A stretch of DNA of 64,000 nucleotides, from positions 62,001-126,000 of the forward strand of contig NZ_BRVS01000002.1 of assembly GCF_026011795.1 (NCBI RefSeq), given 5' to 3'. Each line of letters begins with the position of its first letter. Position 1 is the first letter of the stretch. Positions 9,051 to 17,811 of this stretch are shown here, in pieces. The notes under the pieces were generated by a model, which made no database searches, was not told the DNA's origin, and saw only the letters and a program-made list of their open reading frames with translations. Made by a program: the position numbers and the translations under genes. The DNA comes from Arthrobacter mangrovi. Its GTDB lineage: Bacteria > Actinomycetota > Actinomycetes > Actinomycetales > Micrococcaceae.

Positions 9051-11801
9051 TCAGTGGCCGGCTTCGTGCCAGTTCCGGCCGACGCCGACGGAGACATCCA
9101 GCGGCACCGAAAGTTCGGCGGCGGCGCCCATCTGCTCGCGCACGAGCCGCTCCAGGGCGTCGCGTTCACCGGGAGCGACCTCGAACACGAGTTCGTCGTG
9201 GACCTGGAGCAGCATCCGCGACTTCAGGTCCTGCGCCTTGAGTTCGTCGTCCACGCCGAGCATGGCCTTCTTGATGATGTCCGCGGCCGACCCCTGGATC
9301 GGGGCATTCAGTGCGGCCCGCTCTGACATCTCGCGCAGCTGGCGGTTGGTGCTGGTCAGGTCCGGCAGGTACCGGCGGCGGCCCTCGATGGTGGACGTGT
9401 AGCCGTCCTTGCGCGCCTGCTCGACCACGCCGCGCAGGTAGTCGCGCACGGCGCCGAACCGGGCGAAATAGTCCTTCATCAGGGTCCGTGCTTCATCGAC
9501 CGGGATGTTCAGCTGCTTGGACAGACCGAATGAACTCAGCCCGTAGACGAGCCCGTAGGACATGGCCTTGACCTTCGCCCGCATCTCGCTGGTGACGTCC
9601 TCTGGTGCCACGCCGAAGATGTGGGCGCCCACGAACCGGTGCAGGTCCTCCCCCTCGCGGAACGCGCTGATGAGCCCCTCGTCGCCGGACAGGTGGGCCA
9701 TGATGCGCATTTCGATCTGCGAGTAGTCGGCGGTGAGCAGCGACTCGTACCCCTCGCCGACGATGAAGACCTCGCGGATCCGCCGGCCCGCCTCGGAACG
9801 GACCGGGATGTTCTGCAGGTTCGGGTTGTTCGACGAAAGCCGTCCGGTGGCCGCCACCGTCTGGGCGTAGGTCGTGTGGATCCGGCCGTCCTCGCCCACG
9901 GTCTTGCGGAGACCCTCCACCGTCTGCCGCAGCTTCGAAGAGTCCCGGTAGGCCAGCAGCTGGACCAGGAAGGGGTGCTGGGTCTTGGTGATCAGGTCGT
10001 TGAGGGCGTCCGCATCCGTCGAGTAACCCGTCTTGATCTTCTTGGTCTTCGGCAGTTCCAGTTCATCGAACAGGACCGCCTGGAGCTGCTTCGGCGAACC
10101 GAGGTTGATCTCCTTGCCGATGATGCGGAAGGCCTCCGAACTGGCCGCATCGATCGTGACCGTGAAGTCGTCCAGCAGCCGGTCGAGCTGGTCGGTCGCC
10201 ACCGCAATGCCGTGGAGCTCCATCTTGGCCAGCACCAGGGACAGCGGAAGGTCCAGGCCGCCGAGCAGCTGGTTTGCACCGCGCTCCACGAGCTGTCCCG
10301 CGAAGTGCTCGCTGAGCTGGAGTGCGGCAAAAGCCTTGGCGACGGCCGGAGCGGCCGGGTCCTCGCCGAGGTCCAGCTGCTGCTGCCCGTTGCCCGAGCT
10401 TCCCGCCGCCGCCACCGAAAGCTTCAGGTGGTACTGGGCCAGGTCCGCCAGCTCGTAATTGCGGCGGTCCGGCTGGATTAGGTAGGCGGAGATGGCGGTG
10501 TCATCGACCACGCCCAACAGTTCGAATCCGCGGTGGAACAGCAGCTTGTACGCGTACTTGAAGTCGTGGACCACCTTGGGTGCATCCAGGTCCTGCAGCC
10601 AATCCGCCAGCCGCTTTTCGGCGTCCGCGTCCAGGCCCTCAAAGGCGACGTAGGCGGCCGACGAGGGCGAGACCAGTGCCAGCGCGACGGCGTCTTCCCC
10701 GCCGGTGGTTGCTTCTGCCACCACCTGGACCGCGACCGGCAGCTGGTTCGTGCCGTCCAGCCACGCGTCGAGTTGCTCTGCCGATGCCAGCACTTCGTGC
10801 CGCGGCGCGTGGACCTCGGTGTCCTCCACCTGCTCGTCGACGGCGAACAGTTCGAACAGCCGCTTGCGCAGCGTGGTGAACTCCAAGGCGTCGAAGAGCT
10901 CCTCGACTGCATCCCGATCCGGGTGCTCCAGCGTCATCGCGGACAGGTTCACCGGCAGATCCAGGTCGCGGAGCAGGTGGTTCAGCCGCCGGTTGCGCTT
11001 GACCTGCTCGATATTCTCGCGCAGCGAATTGCCGACCTTGCCGCCGATCGAGTCGACGTTCTCGAGGATCCCGTCCAGGCCGCCGTACTGGTTGATCCAC
11101 TTGGCGGCGGTCTTGGGACCGACGCCGGGTACGCCGGGGAGATTGTCCGCGGTCTCGCCCACCAGCGCGGCCAGGTCCGAGTAGCGGTTCGGCGGAACGA
11201 AGTACTTCGCTTCCACGGCGGCGGCGTTCATCGGCGGGATCTCGCTGACACCCTTCTTGGGATAGAGCACGGTGACCTTGTCCGTGATGAGCTGGAAGGC
11301 ATCCCGGTCACCCGAGACCACCAGCACGTCCCAGCCGGCAGCCTCGGCCTGCTCGCTGAGGGTGGCAATAATGTCGTCGGCCTCGTAGCCGTCCATCGAG
11401 ATCGTGGGGATGCGCATGGCCTCCATGACCTTGATGATCAAATCAACCTGGCCGTGGAACTCCTCCGGCGTCTTGTTCCGGCCGGCCTTGTACTCGCTGT
11501 ACTCGGTTTCGCGGAAGGTCGGCGTATCCAGGTCGAAGGCCACGGCGACGTGCGTCGGCGACTGCTCGCGGATCATCGCCAGGAGCATGGACGTGAAACC
11601 GTACACGGCATTGGTATGCTGCCCGGTGCTCGTGGAGAACTTGTCCGCCGGCAGCGCATAGAACGCCCGGAATGCCATCGAATGCCCATCCACGACCAGG
11701 AGGCGGCGCGGCCCCTCCGGCTCAGCCATTGTCTGGCTGTCGGATACGGCTGCAAGAGGCTCGACGGTGGCAACGGATTCCGGTTTGTTTGTTTCACTCA
11801 C
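9051..11801 (-). CDS. polA: DNA polymerase I
   Basis: Family A DNA polymerase for gap filling and Okazaki primer removal. The N-terminal 5'-3' exonuclease carries LLVVDGHSMAFRAFYAL, EADDIIATL, SGDRDAFQLI and the helix-hairpin VPGVGPKTAAKW. The polymerase domain has motif A (TADYSQIEMR), motif B (KAMSYGLVYGLS) and motif C (QVHDELVFEV). The middle 3'-5' exonuclease region lacks the D-x-E metal motif (it reads QVVAEATTGGEDAV), so proofreading is probably absent, as in mycobacteria. The start is uncertain. The GTG at 11801 (VSETNKPES) gives 916 residues but leaves only 18 bases to the divergent gene; the ATG at 11729 gives 892. Confidence 0.96.
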   Translation of the reverse strand: MSETNKPESVATVEPLAAVSDSQTMAEPEGPRRLLVVDGHSMAFRAFYALPADKFSTSTGQHTNAVYGFTSMLLAMIREQSPTHVAVAFDLDTPTFRETEYSEYKAGRNKTPEEFHGQVDLIIKVMEAMRIPTISMDGYEADDIIATLSEQAEAAGWDVLVVSGDRDAFQLITDKVTVLYPKKGVSEIPPMNAAAVEAKYFVPPNRYSDLAALVGETADNLPGVPGVGPKTAAKWINQYGGLDGILENVDSIGGKVGNSLRENIEQVKRNRRLNHLLRDLDLPVNLSAMTLEHPDRDAVEELFDALEFTTLRKRLFELFAVDEQVEDTEVHAPRHEVLASAEQLDAWLDGTNQLPVAVQVVAEATTGGEDAVALALVSPSSAAYVAFEGLDADAEKRLADWLQDLDAPKVVHDFKYAYKLLFHRGFELLGVVDDTAISAYLIQPDRRNYELADLAQYHLKLSVAAAGSSGNGQQQLDLGEDPAAPAVAKAFAALQLSEHFAGQLVERGANQLLGGLDLPLSLVLAKMELHGIAVATDQLDRLLDDFTVTIDAASSEAFRIIGKEINLGSPKQLQAVLFDELELPKTKKIKTGYSTDADALNDLITKTQHPFLVQLLAYRDSSKLRQTVEGLRKTVGEDGRIHTTYAQTVAATGRLSSNNPNLQNIPVRSEAGRRIREVFIVGEGYESLLTADYSQIEMRIMAHLSGDEGLISAFREGEDLHRFVGAHIFGVAPEDVTSEMRAKVKAMSYGLVYGLSSFGLSKQLNIPVDEARTLMKDYFARFGAVRDYLRGVVEQARKDGYTSTIEGRRRYLPDLTSTNRQLREMSERAALNAPIQGSAADIIKKAMLGVDDELKAQDLKSRMLLQVHDELVFEVAPGERDALERLVREQMGAAAELSVPLDVSVGVGRNWHEAGH

Positions 11802-11819
11802 AGGTGCCAGCCTAGTCGC

Positions 11820-12305
11820 ATGACCGAGAATCTCACTCCGGCTGCGGAGCCGGCCGCCAACGCGGAGAACCGCATGCAGGAGCTCGTCGACGCCGGAGTT
11901 CCGGAGCATTTGCGCCCTTGGCTACGGGAAATGGGTGTCGGTGCGCTGGTCGTGAAGATGGGCATCAAGTTCGTCGAGATGTCAGCCGAGCGAATCGTTG
12001 CCACCATGCCCGTGCTCGGAAACACACAGGTGGCAGGCATCCTGCACGGCGGAGCCCACGTCGTCCTGGCCGAAACCCTCGGTTCCTTCGCCGCGTCGAT
12101 CCATGCCGGCGCCAACCGCCATGCCGTCGGGATCGAGGTCGGAGCCACCCACCACCGGTCCGTAGCCTCCGGACTGGTCACTGGTACCGCCACGGCGCTT
12201 CAACTGGGCCGTACATTGGCCGTCCATGAAGTGGTTATGACAGACGAGCAAGGACGTCGGCTTTCCACGGCCCGCATCACCAATCTAATTCGGGACAACG
12301 CGTAA
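11820..12305 (+). CDS. Hotdog-fold thioesterase (PaaI/YbdB type)
   Basis: Probable acyl-CoA thioesterase of the PaaI-like hotdog family, 161 residues. The catalytic region is LHGGAHVVLAETLGSFAA, where the HGG turn and the Glu of the long helix match the family. Typical strands follow (GIEVGATHHRSVASG, GRTLAVHEVVMTDEQGR). The ATG at 11820 is only 18 bases from the preferred polA start on the other strand, so one of the two mRNAs is probably leaderless or polA starts further in. The acyl group and pathway cannot be read. Confidence 0.83.
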   Translation: MTENLTPAAEPAANAENRMQELVDAGVPEHLRPWLREMGVGALVVKMGIKFVEMSAERIVATMPVLGNTQVAGILHGGAHVVLAETLGSFAASIHAGANRHAVGIEVGATHHRSVASGLVTGTATALQLGRTLAVHEVVMTDEQGRRLSTARITNLIRDNA

Positions 12306-12436
12306 CCAGCTAGCAACTGAAATGCGGCCAGGCAGGAGATCGCCGCGGCGAGCACTGTGACCGCATCCGGCGCCCCTCGTCGCAGAGGCGGTCCCCCCGG
12401 ACGCAATGGGCGATCCCATAGTCGCAGGGGCGGGCG

Positions 12437-14005
12437 TTAGAAGGGCGGTGGTTCGTCGGGGCTGCTGTTGTGGTGGTGCCCGGCGTCGTGTGGCGTGCCC
12501 GCGTCGGTTTGCTCTGGCGGGATTGGCGCGCTGGAGGGCGGCGGGAGGGCCGCGGGCTGCGCCTGTGCTGGTTTCGATGGTCCGGCTGGTCCGGCGGGTT
12601 CGGTGTGGTCGGATTGTTGGTGCTTGCGTTGGTAGTAGGCCCGGAGTTTGGTGTTGATGGTGTGGATTTCGTGGCGTTCCAGGATGCTGGAGAGTTCTTC
12701 GGGCGGGGTCTGGACGAGGGGTTCGGGCCTGGTCGGGTAGCCGATTCCTGCCGGGGAGGTCCAGTCGAATTCGCCCGGGGTGGGTTGTTGAAGGTTCCAG
12801 TCGGTTTCGGTTTTGAGCCGGTGGTGGCGTTTGCATTCGGGGCCGAGGTTGGCGGTGCTGGTGGATCCGCCCTCGGCCCAGCCGATGGTGTGGTCGAGTT
12901 CGCAGTGCTCGCTGGAGCGGGAGCAGCCGTAGAACGTGCATTTGTTGTAGAGCAGGCGCAGGTAGCGGCGTTGCGCGGCGGTGGGGCGGTACTGTTTGCG
13001 GTCCATGGCCAGGACCGCGCCGGTGACCGGGTCGGTCAGGACGCGGGTGAAGGAGGGGGCGTTCGCGGCCAGCCGGGCGGCGGCCTCGATGGGGATCGGC
13101 CCGTAGCCGTCAAGGTGGGCCGGTTCCCGGCCGAGGCCAAGCAGGGTCAGGGCGGGGATGGTCAGCGCGACGGTGGGCACGATCCCGTATCCGGTACCCG
13201 GGGGCAGCCCGCCGTCCAGGGCGGGATGTTCCCGTAGATCCCCGGGCCCCGCCGCCGGGTCATTCCCAGCCGGATCAAAGGCCCCGGAAGTGCCTCCGGC
13301 ACCGATGGCAGCTTCGGTAGCACCTGGGCCCCCTGCGCCGGCCGTGGCGCCGGCGTCGGAAGCGCCCGCGGCCTCGGTACCGGGGGCGGGCGCTACCGCT
13401 GGCGGGGGCTGGGGTTTGGGGGTGCTGCTGAGCAGGAGATGGGTGAGCGCGTCGGCGCGCAGTTGGGTCAGGGTGCGGGGTTCTTCGGGGCCTTGGACCG
13501 AGAGCGCGATGGCCTGGACGTGGTTGAACGCGGCGACGGCGGTTTCCGCGGGCAGGTAGGCGGAGAGCCAGGCCATTCCGTCGTAGTCGGGTTTGAGTTC
13601 AATGTGACGGTCGGCTGCTTTTTTCGCGCGGCGGGCGGTGATGGTTTCGGGGTGCCGCTTTTCGCGGAGGGTTTTCGCGCGCCGGCCCAGGCTGCCGGTG
13701 GAGCATAGCGGGGCGAGGTCGAGGAGTTCGCGTTCGAACCCGCGCCGGGCCCCGGGCGGCAGCGAGGTGGTTTCGTCGGTGATGATGGCGGCCTGCACGC
13801 CGGTCAGGTTGCCTTGTTCGAGGGTTTCGAGGGTCGCGGGGCATTCACCGGCGATGGTCCGGGCGTAGTTGATGCGGATTGCGGCGGTCTTTTCCGGGAT
13901 CTGTAGAGCGGCGGCAGCTTCGGCGACTGCCGCGGCTTCGGCTAAGTGTTCATCCGGTGTGCCTGGTCCGAGCGGCGGCGGCCAGCCGTGGGGCTGTTCG
14001 TTCAC
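12437..14005 (-). CDS. DUF222/HNH endonuclease family protein, part downstream of an in-frame stop
   Basis: C-terminal 522 residues of a DUF222-HNH protein, a family abundant in actinobacteria and associated with mobile or repetitive loci; its cellular role is unclear. The DUF222 helices occupy about residues 20-230, a Gly/Ala/Pro-rich linker follows, and the HNH zinc-finger nuclease motif lies near residues 375-410 (CELDHTIGWAEGG, CKRHH). The GTG at 14005 could restart translation. However, the frame stays open upstream to a TGA at 14054-14056 and continues beyond it into the N-terminal half, so the natural gene is longer. Translation of this part depends on readthrough or reinitiation. Confidence 0.75.
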   Translation of the reverse strand: MNEQPHGWPPPLGPGTPDEHLAEAAAVAEAAAALQIPEKTAAIRINYARTIAGECPATLETLEQGNLTGVQAAIITDETTSLPPGARRGFERELLDLAPLCSTGSLGRRAKTLREKRHPETITARRAKKAADRHIELKPDYDGMAWLSAYLPAETAVAAFNHVQAIALSVQGPEEPRTLTQLRADALTHLLLSSTPKPQPPPAVAPAPGTEAAGASDAGATAGAGGPGATEAAIGAGGTSGAFDPAGNDPAAGPGDLREHPALDGGLPPGTGYGIVPTVALTIPALTLLGLGREPAHLDGYGPIPIEAAARLAANAPSFTRVLTDPVTGAVLAMDRKQYRPTAAQRRYLRLLYNKCTFYGCSRSSEHCELDHTIGWAEGGSTSTANLGPECKRHHRLKTETDWNLQQPTPGEFDWTSPAGIGYPTRPEPLVQTPPEELSSILERHEIHTINTKLRAYYQRKHQQSDHTEPAGPAGPSKPAQAQPAALPPPSSAPIPPEQTDAGTPHDAGHHHNSSPDEPPPF

Positions 14006-14053
14006 GGCCTCGCGGACCAGGGCGTTGAGCAGGCGCAGGATGTGGGCCTCGAG

Positions 14054-14701
14054 TCAAGCGGAAGCCCGGCGGGCGGCGATGAGTTCGTGCGCGGCTTCCT
14101 GGTAGAGCATGCGGGACGGCTCGCGGGAGCCCAGCAGGGGCAGCAGGTCTCCGACCTGCCCGGAGCGGGCCGGCAGGACCGGTTCCCAGGCCGGGGGCGT
14201 GAACGCGCCGCGGCCGGCGGCCCACGGGTCTTCTTCCGGCGGGGCGTAATGGCCGGTGAGCACGTAGAGCGGGATCGGGGTATCCGGGGCGTCCAGCGGG
14301 ATGCCCTCGGCGTCCACAGCCTCGCCCTCCTCCCAGGAGTGTTCCTCCCACGGCGGGCGGCAGGAGAGCGGATCCGCCGGCCGCGGACCAACACCCGGGA
14401 CACCGGCCGGGCCGGCCGAACCTTCCGGGGCTGAGGTGTCCGAAGCACCGCAATCAGACGGGGCGTCGAAGGGACCGGGACCGGCCCCCTCGGCCGCGCA
14501 GCCGGGTGCAGGCTGATCGGCGGCAGGATCGCCGCGGGGCGTGGCAGGAACAGGCGGGTTGGGCGTGGCAGGACCTGGCGGGTTGGGCGTGGCCGCAGCG
14601 GCGTCAGGGGAACTCTCCGGGCAGGTTCGCCGGTCGCCGGAGCCGCCTGGGGGCTCCGGTCGTTCCGCGTCCTGCGGCGGTTCCGCTGACGTGTTCGCCA
14701 T
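14054..14701 (-). pseudogene. N-terminal part of the DUF222/HNH gene, cut by in-frame TGA
   Basis: About 215 residues in the same reading frame as the HNH gene downstream. The first 110 are low-complexity, rich in Pro, Ala, Gly and Asp. The last 50 (SRMLYQEAAHELIAARRASA) look like the first DUF222 helix. The frame then meets TGA and continues at once as LEAHILRLLNALVREAVNEQ. A single CGA-to-TGA change would explain the break, with Arg giving an uninterrupted helix. GTG at 14704 and ATG at 14701 are both possible starts. This is a recent nonsense mutation, a sequencing error, or a UGA-C readthrough context. Confidence 0.65.
14537..14593. repeat. 24-bp tandem repeat, about 2.4 copies, in the HNH N-terminal part
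   Basis: Units at 14537-14560 and 14561-14584 plus a partial third copy starting GGGCGTGGC. On the minus strand they encode an eight-residue Pro-rich unit (ATPNPPGP, ATPNPPVP, then ATP). They differ by three bases, which suggests slippage within a low-complexity linker. Confidence 0.8.
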
Positions 14702-14707
14702 CACACT

Positions 14708-14736
14708 ATTCTAGTCGAAGAGATATTCTATATCCA
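14708..14736 (-). promoter_or_regulatory. Possible promoter of the HNH gene
   Basis: On the minus strand TGGATA (14731-14736) and TAGAAT (14708-14713) are 17 bases apart and resemble -35 and -10 hexamers. The -10 lies only a few bases before the GTG/ATG start, so the transcript would be nearly leaderless. Based on pattern only. Confidence 0.35.
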
Positions 14737-14939
14737 GGGCGGTGGATAACGGCCGCAGCTGGCCAGCGTCGGTGTAGGACAGGTCGAGGGCCGGCCCCGG
14801 ACTGCTAGGATCCCCGCGACCGGCCGAGGGCTGGTTAGGATCCGCCCAGCGTGGCGAGCCTGATGGCCAGGGCGCGGCAGCGGAAAGTCGGGAGCCGGGG
14901 CTGCCTGGCGAAGCGGCAGCCAAAAGCCAGCGGCCGGGG

Positions 14940-15485
14940 CTACTTGGCGAGGTTGTAGCGGTTCTCCACCATGCCGGAGCCCAAGGTGCGGGAACCGGCT
15001 AAGTCGGCGGGCGCCGTCGTCGTTGTGACGGGCAGAAGGCGCTTGCCGCGGCCGAGGACCACCGGCACGTAGGTGACGATGAGTTCGTCGAGCAGGCCGG
15101 CGTCGAGGTACTGTGCGGCCAGTTCGCCGCCGCCGATCACCCAAACATCGCGGTCGCCGGCGTCGGCCACCACATTTGGATGGAACACCGTGATGTCTCC
15201 GCGGACGAAGGTGATGTCCGCGCCCGGGATGCCCGGTAGTTCGTGGTGCGTAAAGACCCAGGTTGGCGTACTGCCGTATTCCCAGGCGCCCTCTCCCCCG
15301 TTGTCCAGGAGGAACTTGTAGGTTTCCGACCCCATGACCAGGGCGCCGATGCCGGCAATGAACTCTTCGTAGGATTCCTTCACGCCTTCGGCATCGTTGA
15401 ACTGGAAGAGCCACTCCAGTTTGTCGTCCTCGTCGGCGATGAATCCGTCGAGCGAGCTCGCGACGTAGTAGACGGTCCTGGCCAT
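14940..15485 (-). CDS. Dihydrofolate reductase family protein (RibD-C type)
   Basis: A 181-residue NADPH-dependent reductase-like protein of the RibD C-terminal/DHFR fold. Diagnostic features are the N-terminal YYVASSLDGFIAD, the VWVIGGGELAAQYL nucleotide-binding turn near residue 115, and VPVVLGRGKRLLP near residue 145. It is not the biosynthetic DHFR: members of this group act on varied or unknown substrates. The ATG at 15485 follows the LigD-Pol stop by one base (TGA-C-ATG), so both genes are read as one operon. Whether that pairing is functional is unknown. Confidence 0.85.
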   Translation of the reverse strand: MARTVYYVASSLDGFIADEDDKLEWLFQFNDAEGVKESYEEFIAGIGALVMGSETYKFLLDNGGEGAWEYGSTPTWVFTHHELPGIPGADITFVRGDITVFHPNVVADAGDRDVWVIGGGELAAQYLDAGLLDELIVTYVPVVLGRGKRLLPVTTTTAPADLAGSRTLGSGMVENRYNLAK

Positions 15486-15486
15486 G

Positions 15487-16509
15487 TCACTCCTTCTTCC
15501 TGGCGCGGCTCGGCTGCACGCGCGGCGGTTCGCCCGGCATCTTGGGATAGTCCGGCGGGAAGGGCAGCTCGCCCAGGCCGGCGGCGCAGTCCCGCTCCCA
15601 CCAGCCCAGCAGTTCGTCAACGCTGCCGGGGCTGCTGTGCATCCTGGCCCAGGGATCCCCGGTTTCCTGCAAGCGGCCCGGCACGGTGGCGATGGTGAAA
15701 TCCGAGGGCTTGATGTGTTCCAGTTCCTCCCAGGTGACAGGGCAGGAGACCGTGGCCTTGGGAAGCGCGCGCGGACTGTAGGCGCCGGCGATGGTGCGGT
15801 CCCGATTGGCCTGGTTGAAGTCCACGAAGACCTTGCTGCCCCGTTCCTCTTTCCACCAGGCCGTCGTGACCTTGTCCGGCATCCGGCGCTCCAGTTCCCG
15901 CGCCGCAGCGATAACGGCGTGCCGCACATCCAGGAACTCGTGGGTGGGCTTGATCGGCGCGTACACATGCAGGCCGCGGTTGCCGGACGTCTTGATGAAC
16001 GCCTCCAGTCCGGCCTCGGCCAGCACCTTGCGCAGTTCCAGCGCCGCCGGCACGGCGTCGTCGAAGTCGGTGCCGGGCTGCGGGTCCAGGTCGATGCGCA
16101 GCTGGTCCGGGTTGTCCGTGTTGGCGGTGCGCGAGGGCCACGGGTGGAAGACGATGGTGTTCATCTGGACGGCCCAGACCGCCGCGGCCGGCTCGTCCAG
16201 GACCAGCTGCGGATGCGAGCGCGCGCTCGGATAGATCACCGGGACGGCGCGCACGAACTCGGGGGCGCCCTTGGGCGGGTTCTTCGAGAAGAACTGCTCG
16301 CCGTCGATATTCTCCTTGAACCGCTGGAGCGCAACCGGCCGGTCCCCGTTGGCCGCGATGAAGGCCTCTCCCACTTCGGCGATGTAGCGCGCCAGATCCA
16401 GCTTGGTCAGCCCCAGCTCGGGCCACATCACGCGCGACGGGCTGGAGATCCGCATTTCCCGCTCGCCGTGGGGTCCGTCCACCTTCAGGATCGTCTGCTC
16501 GCTGGCCAT
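15487..16509 (-). CDS. LigD-type polymerase/primase (PolDom), stand-alone
   Basis: A 340-residue archaeo-eukaryotic primase-type polymerase equivalent to the polymerase domain of the LigD end-joining protein. It adds ribo- or deoxynucleotides at break termini. The metal-binding pair is in LRIDLDPQPGTDFDD near residues 135-150. The conserved SGNRGLHVYAPI and RDRTIAGAYSPRALPKATVS regions follow. No ligase or phosphoesterase domain is attached and no Ku gene is in the window. It may therefore work in end joining encoded elsewhere, or in gap repair with a separate ligase as known for mycobacterial PolD1/PolD2 proteins. ATG at 16509. It is divergent from a hydrolase gene. Confidence 0.88.
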   Translation of the reverse strand: MASEQTILKVDGPHGEREMRISSPSRVMWPELGLTKLDLARYIAEVGEAFIAANGDRPVALQRFKENIDGEQFFSKNPPKGAPEFVRAVPVIYPSARSHPQLVLDEPAAAVWAVQMNTIVFHPWPSRTANTDNPDQLRIDLDPQPGTDFDDAVPAALELRKVLAEAGLEAFIKTSGNRGLHVYAPIKPTHEFLDVRHAVIAAARELERRMPDKVTTAWWKEERGSKVFVDFNQANRDRTIAGAYSPRALPKATVSCPVTWEELEHIKPSDFTIATVPGRLQETGDPWARMHSSPGSVDELLGWWERDCAAGLGELPFPPDYPKMPGEPPRVQPSRARKKE

Positions 16510-16569
16510 GGGACCACCATAGAGGCATGTCGACGTCCCTGACGAGGGCCAACGCGGCATCATGGGTAC

Positions 16570-17232
16570 ATGCCAGACAAACAGCCACTGCAGCTTGCCG
16601 TGGGCGACGCCACGGTTTCCGCCGCCTATGCGCGGCCCGACAACGCGTCCGCCACCCTCGTGGTCGCCCATGGGGCGGGAGCAGGGATGGAGCATCCCTT
16701 CCTGCGCGGCTTTACTGACGCCATGAACGACGACGGCGTGGCCACCTTGCGGTTCAACTTCCCCTACCGGGAGGCGGGCCGGAAGTTCCCGGACCGGCCG
16801 CCCGCAGCGATCAGCACCTGGCGGGCAGCGATGGCCGCCGCGGCCGAAAGGTCGGGCGGCGAACCCCTGTGGGCCTGCGGGAAGTCCTTCGGTGGACGGA
16901 TGGCCTCCATGGCCGTCGCCGACGGAATGCAGGCCGCGGGGCTGGTGTACCTCGGCTATCCTCTGCATCCGCCCGGCAAGCCGGAGAAGCTCCGGGACGA
17001 GCACCTCTACGGACTGACGCTGCCGATGCTCTTCCTGCAGGGGACCAAGGATACCTTCGCGACTCCGGAACTGTTGGAGGCGGTTGTAGCGAAGATCGGC
17101 CCCGCGGCAACGATCCAATGGGTCGAAGGCGGCGGGCATTCCTTCGAAGTCGCCGGCCGGAAGCGGGACGCTTACGACATCGGGGCTTTCGTCGCCGCTC
17201 CCGTGGCCGCATTCCTGCGAGCGCAGCACTGA
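16570..17232 (+). CDS. Small alpha/beta hydrolase
   Basis: A 220-residue cytoplasmic alpha/beta hydrolase of the KANL3/Tex30-like or dienelactone-hydrolase-like group. The oxyanion region is VVAHGAGAGMEHPFL. The nucleophile elbow is GKSFGGRM near residue 105. The acid is in LQGTKDTFATPE, and the catalytic His in GGGHSFE, so a full Ser-Asp-His triad can be seen. No signal peptide is present. The substrate is unknown. It reads divergently from LigD-Pol and is followed by an SRPBCC gene on the same strand about 85 bases later. Confidence 0.82.
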   Translation: MPDKQPLQLAVGDATVSAAYARPDNASATLVVAHGAGAGMEHPFLRGFTDAMNDDGVATLRFNFPYREAGRKFPDRPPAAISTWRAAMAAAAERSGGEPLWACGKSFGGRMASMAVADGMQAAGLVYLGYPLHPPGKPEKLRDEHLYGLTLPMLFLQGTKDTFATPELLEAVVAKIGPAATIQWVEGGGHSFEVAGRKRDAYDIGAFVAAPVAAFLRAQH

Positions 17233-17316
17233 TTCCGGCCCTGCCGAAGCGTCCGTGCCGGGCTTACGATGGGCTTGCGGGCCGGTGGTCCCGCTTCCCG
17301 GCGGTTGGAGCAGGTC

Positions 17317-17769
17317 ATGGACGAGCAACAGGGCAGCCTGGTGCTGGAGCTGGAGCTCGCCGTGGCGGCCCCGCGCGGGCAGGTCTTCCGCCTGCTGACG
17401 GACCCCGATGTGCTGGTGAAATGGTGGGGGCCCGAAGGATTCACGACGCCGGAAGCGAGTCTTGATCCCCGGCCGGGCGGAAGCTACCGGCTGACCATGC
17501 AGCCGCCGGACGGGGAAGCATTCCACCTCGCCGGAGAATTCGTGGACGTCGACCCGCCGCGGCACCTTGAGTACACCTTCCGCTGGGAGGAACCCGTGCC
17601 GGACGACCGGGAGACGGTCGTGTCCCTGTCCCTCGAGCCCGTGGACGGCGGGACCCAGGTTGTCCTCACCCAGCGCGGCTTTGCCACAGAAGAGCGGCTG
17701 GAGCTGCACCGGAACGGGTGGACTGAGTCCTTCAGGAAGCTGGCCGCGGTGCTCCGGGCCGCGACTTAG
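17317..17769 (+). CDS. SRPBCC (AHSA1-type) protein
   Basis: A 150-residue START/Bet v1-like protein of the AHSA1 subgroup, recognised from APRGQVFRLLTDPDVLVKWWGPEGF near the N-terminus, the PGGSYRLTM strand, and the C-terminal helix beginning at GWTESFRKLAAVL. The family binds hydrophobic ligands, but no ligand is known for this member. The ATG at 17317 is preferred over the in-frame ATG at 17269 because TTGGAG precedes it and the domain begins at once. A second SRPBCC protein with its own ArsR regulator lies about 3 kb away. Confidence 0.8.
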   Translation: MDEQQGSLVLELELAVAAPRGQVFRLLTDPDVLVKWWGPEGFTTPEASLDPRPGGSYRLTMQPPDGEAFHLAGEFVDVDPPRHLEYTFRWEEPVPDDRETVVSLSLEPVDGGTQVVLTQRGFATEERLELHRNGWTESFRKLAAVLRAAT

Positions 17770-17811
17770 CAGGGGCATCCGGCACCCCGGCGGCTGGGTA
17801 CCGGCGCTGTC

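Noticed and set aside
10533-11819. Long plus-strand open frame antisense to polA that runs into the thioesterase gene
   Set aside because: The frame is an antisense shadow created by high GC. Only the part from ATG 11820 has family similarity.
12437-14701. DUF222/HNH gene as an active mobile homing element
   Set aside because: No intron, inverted terminal repeats or target duplication is visible around it, so mobility cannot be claimed.
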